In this document: in pieces, positions 59,663 through 64,000 of the stretch
Layout of the letters: every line of letters begins with the position of its first letter
Position numbering within the stretch: the first letter of the stretch is position 1
From: Agapanthus africanus
Taxonomy: Eukaryota; Streptophyta; Magnoliopsida; Asparagales; Amaryllidaceae
Assembly: GCA_030015575.1 (NCBI GenBank)
Contig: JASDDO010000001.1
Coordinates: 322,619,595-322,683,594 of the forward strand
Direction of reading: 5' to 3'
Length of the DNA: 64,000 bases
Notes under the pieces: generated by a model
What the model was told of the DNA's origin: nothing
The model's database searches: none
What the model saw: the letters and a program-made list of their open reading frames with translations, nothing else
Made by a program: the position numbers and the translations under genes

Positions 59663-59847
59663 CCCTTGAGTGAGTTATGGTTTCGTACTTCACAGTAATT
59701 CTTAGAATTCCCTGCATGATTTTCCGAGTATTTTTAATATGAAAAATTTCAGCTTTTGAAATTTTTTCCAGAAAGTAGGATTTATCGGGGTTTCGGAGTT
59801 CGATCGGACTTTAAACTTTGCCTTGACAACGCCAAATGCTCTAGCTT

Positions 59848-59860
59848 GGCTCTAATACCA
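59848..59860 (-). other. Primer binding site of element K
   Basis: Sense TGGTATTAGAGCC, next to the LTR; close to the site in the other copies. Confidence 0.8.
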
Positions 59861-59861
59861 C

Positions 59862-60307
59862 TGTAGGGTTAGCTTAGCACCTTAGCAAGGTTTTGGCAAG
59901 CATCAATCATGCTACTTTAAGATTTTTGGGGTGCTAAACAAACCCTAACCAAGATCTTAACTAGAGATTTAGGGTTAAACAGGATATGCAAACACTTTAC
60001 ATCTAAGTGAACAAGGAATATAATCTTTGTAGACCGGTCCTTCACTTCAATAGCTCCGTGTAGTAGTCACTTCGCTGCGATCACGATCCCCCGGACTCTA
60101 GAAAAGGCTCCCATGAAGAAACGAACAAGCTTGCTTCGAAGTCTTCGAGGCCAAAGATGATCTACGTCGAGGAGACACTAGCTCATGCTATCTCTTCACT
60201 AATTGTGTAGATTAGTGAAGTAAACACCCTAAACTAAATGGCTAATAGTATAGGATGATGAAGTAGGAAGTGGGTTCACTTTAGTTTTATTTTTCTCACA
60301 ATAAATA
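59862..60307 (-). repeat. 5' LTR of element K, partial
   Basis: Matches the end of 34436-35921 in the opposite orientation. Ends where element J begins with TG at 60308. Confidence 0.85.
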
Positions 60308-60388
60308 TGTTAGTGTATATGCCCTAGAGGCCATTACTGTATCATACTAGCTTGTATATTACTTGATGGAAGCTTGGGATATTTACAG

Positions 60389-60401
60389 TGGTATCAGAGC
60401 C
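60389..60401 (+). other. Primer binding site of element J
   Basis: TGGTATCAGAGCC, one base after the terminal stretch. Confidence 0.88.
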
Positions 60402-60597
60402 TGGCTAAACATAAACTAGTAAGTTAGCAAAGTGTTTAGAACATCGATCGGAAAAAAGTCGCAAAACACATCAGCAAAAACCTCTAGTTTCTGTCGATTT
60501 TCATACTTCTCAAAAAGTGATTTAAAATATATGAAAAATCGTCTCAGGGTTTTGTGAAAACACTGCAGAAAAACGATCCAGTGAATCGATCAAACGA

Positions 60598-60646
60598 CCG
60601 CGGTTCCGCGGCAATGATATGCTCATTGCCGCTGTTCCGCCGCCGT
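60598..60646 (+). repeat. GC-rich CCGCGG hairpin, element J
   Basis: CCGCGGTTCCGCGG on the left, inner stem GGCAATGA/TCATTGCC with loop TATGC; 197 bp from the primer binding site. Confidence 0.85.
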
Positions 60647-61757
60647 TTTGACTCGACACTGGATCAGGATTTGTGCAGTGTTTTAGTTTGGATGTTTTAG
60701 GATTTTTAATGCATGTTTTTTCCACCCAGATTTTCCAGAGAGCAAATTGACTTTTGGGGTGGTTAAAAATCCGTATTTTGATCGATATTCCGTAGACTTT
60801 GGCTAATGGATATTATCTGTGATGTGATATATGTATTGAACGTCTACTAATCGCTATAAGTCGATTAGTGGGGGTTATACATATCTGTGATCTGTAATGT
60901 TGATGGTTTGTGGATATGAACTCGGTGGATTGTCGCGGATGAATAGCCGGGAATGGGTGTGAGATGAGAGTTTCTTTTTCTTTCATTCATTGTAAAATTT
61001 GTAAATTGATGTAATATTATTTATATGGCCGCACAACCGGGTCGGGGTTGTAGCCGTCATTGTATAATTCTTTTTACTGTTTTTGCTCCTAGGATAGACC
61101 CATGGAGGGGGTGCACAAACTACCGGGTATCCCGAAGTGCCGAGTGGCCTACTCACGGTGTTGAGGGAGGTTGCTTCGCTTCGGGTACTTGGCGGGTAGT
61201 TTGCCGCACCCATAGGGGTCTTGGGTGGGGTATTGGCTATTCATCGCGACCGTGTAATCCGCTTTTCGTTACAGGCTCGTACGAAATGCGGATTCCTAGT
61301 ATATCCAAAGTGTTCATCTGTGATTTGTAATGTCTATCATTGCTGTATATCTATATATGATAACTATTTAAGCGTTGCTTATGTTTTTCAGCCGCGCAAG
61401 CCCAGCCCCCGCTCTGTCGTTAGTTAAGTAACCTAACGGGTGATGACGGGACCCCATGGCGAATGCGATTGGCATAAGCATACGTCATATTTTGGTTGTT
61501 TTCTGCAATGGTAGGATTAAATGATGGGACGCATTAAAAGAACTAATGCAAGAAAATAAACCAAGTAAAAGTCGTTGGAACACTTTCAAAACCACTCAGT
61601 TCTTTTCAAAAACCAGCTTTTTAAACGCGGAGCTTGAACCACTCCTTTTAAAAGCTATCTCGTTCCATCGATTATATCAAGTTCACTACGTTCACGGTTT
61701 CGCCAAAACCATTCGTAGCCCTCCGTCATTTCGGTTAAATATTCAGTAGTATTCAAG

Positions 61758-61967
61758 CTATGTATTTTGACCTTCGCCAAGGCATAGTGATTGGTAGCTG
61801 CTGAATATTTATCTGTAGCATAGATAGATGCGTTGGTTTGGGACAGTCGTACTACTATTTTGGCCTTCATCAAGGGTATGTACGGGTGGGTTCAAATTAA
61901 CCAGGATAACGACGGGTAGAACTTGACATGTGACTTATGGTATGTTGGCCTTCGTCAAGGTCATAAG
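61758..61967 (+). repeat. Three leader hairpins with shared loop (element J)
   Basis: Arms CTATG/CATAG (61758-61762, 61783-61787), CGTAC/GTACG (61848-61852, 61880-61884) and CTTATGG/TCATAAG (61934-61940, 61961-61967). All three have CTTC at the tip of the interior (CAAA in A at the same places). Confidence 0.82.
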
Positions 61968-62440
61968 AGCATGGGGCAAAAATCCACATCGGGAGTTTCA
62001 AAAGTACTGAAACTTGCTAGCGCTGCATACCATTTGGAGTGTGATGATTCTGGTAGGATTCCTTCAGTTTTGTCACGCGATGATATTTGGATCCCGATCC
62101 TACTGTGAGTATATGCTACTCCTCGGGAACTTTCTCACTTAACGATCAATGCTATAAACCAAGTAGGTGTCTAGAAAGGTGTTAGCGGGGTTACGCCCAA
62201 AGAGAAAAGAGGTTACTTAATTAAGGAACTTCGTGAAAGCGTTGGAAAATCTCCCTCGAAGTACCGATACTGGCCTGGCTGAACGGTTAAGCAAGTATTG
62301 TACGGTGAGATTGAACCTGACTAATTCTTCCTTTATGGTTTGAGGAGGGATTCGAGAGACAGTGGGAGCCATCCTATTTAGATAAATTAAAAACCAATCT
62401 AAACTTGCAAGAGCATCATGCTGAGTGTTTTCTACTCTCT

Positions 62441-64000
62441 CTTTTAATTGCAGCGACCCAGTGACCGCACCTAGGTTACATCTAGATAATAAATTGACTG
62501 AATCTGACTGTTATGACTGGCAAAGGTCTGTCCAGATGTCCATTGCCCATGACAAGCTGGGACACCTCTTGACTGATCCAACCCCTGCCGTCTCAGGTCC
62601 AGTTTCCCCTGTCACGGATATTGATATCCGTAGGACATCGGAAGAAGACTGTGCGAAAGCTAAGTGCCTCGTGATTGCCTCAGTTGATGGTTTATACCAG
62701 AGGCAGCACGAGAAGATGGACTCAGTTTCTATCTTTCTCCATAACAAGGATTTATATGGAGAGCAATCTCGTATCGCAAGATATGAGACCTCGAACGAAT
62801 TGCTTCCAGCGAGGTTGGCTATCGGGTCATCTGTAAGGGGCAACGTCCTTACAGAGACCGGCTCTTTTGAGCTCACGGACCTGAAGACCACGTTGAAGAA
62901 CGGGTCAGATACTGACTTAGTTCAACAGTCTCTACCTACTACCCTGAAGGAAACCAGGGAAGTAGAAAGAAAGGGAAAGGCAGAAGTTTCGGGAATGGAT
63001 GTAGTAAAAGAGGGATGTTCCTATTGTTACGGGAATGAACATGGGCAGAAGGATTGCAGGGCTTGCAAAGCCAGTAGCCAGAATTCGAAGCATGTTGTGG
63101 TTTCGGCTTCGAGTGTGTTTGTAATAGCGAGCTGTATGTCAGTTAACCCTACTTCCTGGGTATTGGATACCGGATCAGGATCTCATATCTGTAATTCGTT
63201 ACAGGCTCTGAGAAACCGTAGGGTTATCAGGAAAGGTGATATGACTCTCAGGGTTGCTAACGGAATGAGCATGTATGCTGTATCCATAGGGGAATATCAT
63301 CTAGGACTGACAACTGGGCAGATATTGATTCTGCGTGACTGTTTTTATGTACCAGGTGCCACATGTAACATCATATCTGTATCCTTACTTTCCAAGGAAG
63401 GATATGATTTTACTTTTGTAAGCGATGTAGTAAACATCCACCTAAATCAAGTACTGATTGGGTCAGGTACATTGAAAAACGGTATATACGTTTTGAATCA
63501 AGCTCAGGTCTTTAGTGTCCAGAACACACTTAAAAGAAAGTCTCCGGAATTAAATCAGGCTTTCTTATGGCATTGTAGACTGGGTCACATTAATAAGACA
63601 CGATTGGCAAAGTTGCATAAAGAAGGATACTTGGATCCATTCGAGTATCAGTATTATGCCACTTGTGAATCTTGTCTCATGGGAAAGATGACAAAGACTC
63701 CATTCACTGGACACGGAGAAAGAGCAAGTGAGCTCTTGGGACTCATACATAGTGATGTGTGTGGTCCAATGTCTACACATGCGCGAAGTGGTTATTCATA
63801 CTTCATTACTTTCACAGATGATTTCTCTAGGTATGGGCATGTCTTTTTGATGAAGCACAAATCCGAGGCCTTTGAGAAATTTTGGGAATACAAGAATGAA
63901 GTTGAAAAACAAACAGGCAAAAGTATCAAGACACTGAGATCTGATCGAGGTGGTGAATACTTGAGTGCCGAGTTTCTGGGCTACTTAAAAGAGAATGGAA
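62441..64000 (+). CDS. Copia gag-protease-integrase frame of element J, partial
   Basis: One open frame of more than 500 codons runs to the window end. Gag: SDCYDWQRSVQMSIAHDKLGHLL, CAKAKCLVIASVDG and LYGEQSRIARYETSNELLPARLAIGSS follow element D, but the second half is much shorter, about 200 residues in all. It has many replaced residues and a knuckle CSYCYGNEHGQKDC at about 63009-63050. Protease: DTGSGSHICNSLQALRNRR near 63165. Integrase from about 63550: LWHCRLGHINKTRLAKLHKEGYLDPFEY, HSDVCGPMSTHARSGYSYFITFTDDFSRYG, RSDRGGEYLSAEF. The first ATG in frame is at 62536; where translation would begin is not clear. It looks whole as far as seen. Confidence 0.85.

Larger units (their letters stand above)
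57190..59847 (-). other. Element K leader
   Basis: 2.7 kb without genes. Holds the CCGCGG hairpin (59616-59662), two-unit repeat (57960-58235) and three loop-sharing hairpins (about 57631-57840). The section matching the GC-rich island of I and C is absent. Confidence 0.83.
55156..60307 (-). mobile_element. Ty1/copia element K (family X), partial
   Basis: Minus strand: partial 5' LTR (59862-60307), primer binding site (59848-59860), leader (57190-59847), gag-less protease, integrase and RT remnants, starting abruptly at 55156 beside H. Its LTR subfamily equals that of the piece at 34436-35921. The 5' LTR is cut at 60308 by element J. Many breaks. Confidence 0.87.
60402..62440 (+). other. Element J leader
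   Basis: 2.0 kb, close to the leader of A. Holds the CCGCGG hairpin (60598-60646), a CGTTAG/CTAACG hairpin near 61420-61440, a GCATTA/TAATGC hairpin near 61532 (single copy) and three loop-sharing hairpins (61758-61967). No gene. Confidence 0.85.
60308..64000 (+). mobile_element. Ty1/copia element J (family D), running off the right edge
   Basis: Terminal stretch 60308-60387 (TGTTAGTGTATATGCCC, matching the start of family D LTRs but only about 80 bp long against 1.9 kb in D), primer binding site 60389-60401, leader 60402-62440, then an uninterrupted gag-protease-integrase frame to the window end. Inserted into the LTR of K. The visible coding part looks whole; the rest of pol and the 3' LTR are outside the window, so it cannot be dated. 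Confidence 0.9.

Overview
This window is an all-repeat stretch of a large plant genome. I see no host gene, tRNA or rRNA gene. Everything recognisable is LTR retrotransposon, mostly Ty1/copia, with one Athila-type and one Tekay/Del-type Ty3/gypsy copy. The plant assignment rests on these lineages, the plant-type primer binding sites (TGGTATCAGAGCC for copia, TGGCGCCGTTGCCGGGGA for Athila) and the depth of nesting. Species cannot be told.

Layout: (A) copia, + strand, 1-4678, entering from the left edge; 4679-5113 unassigned; (B) Tekay-like gypsy piece, +, 5114-7628; (C) copia family X, - strand, 7629-34435, split by (D) copia family D, -, 13138-31562 (duplication TATTT), whose right LTR is split by (E) a gag-protease-only Athila, -, 22786-31377 (duplication GTAGT). 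Then an LTR-only piece, +, 34436-35921; (H) copia X, +, 35922-55155, split by (I) copia X, +, 41522-51880 (duplication AAATC); (K) copia X, -, 55156-60307; and (J) copia family D, +, 60308 to the right edge. LTR divergence counted by eye follows the nesting: C about 8% (short overlap), D about 4%, E about 2%, I about 1%.

Two sister copia families are present. Family D (A, D, J) has 1.9 kb LTRs and a gag. Family X (C, H, I, K) has 2.2 kb LTRs and a leader of 1.8-3.1 kb, and all four copies carry only a short segment where gag should be, directly before the protease. E also lacks most of pol. Much of the window therefore looks like elements that depended on proteins from other copies.

The most interesting signal is structural RNA or DNA. 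(1) A GC-rich hairpin built from CCGCGG(A/T)(A/T)CCGCGG arms lies 182-197 bp downstream of the primer binding site in six copia copies of both families, and also occurs in the Athila leader and LTRs. (2) Three leader hairpins about 90 bp apart carry the same small apical loop within one element, but a different loop in each element. (3) Family X LTRs contain an array of about nine hairpins with three-base loops, mostly GTG. In all of these the stems differ between copies yet keep pairing, often through G-U pairs that exist only in the sense strand, which points to constraint on RNA folding.
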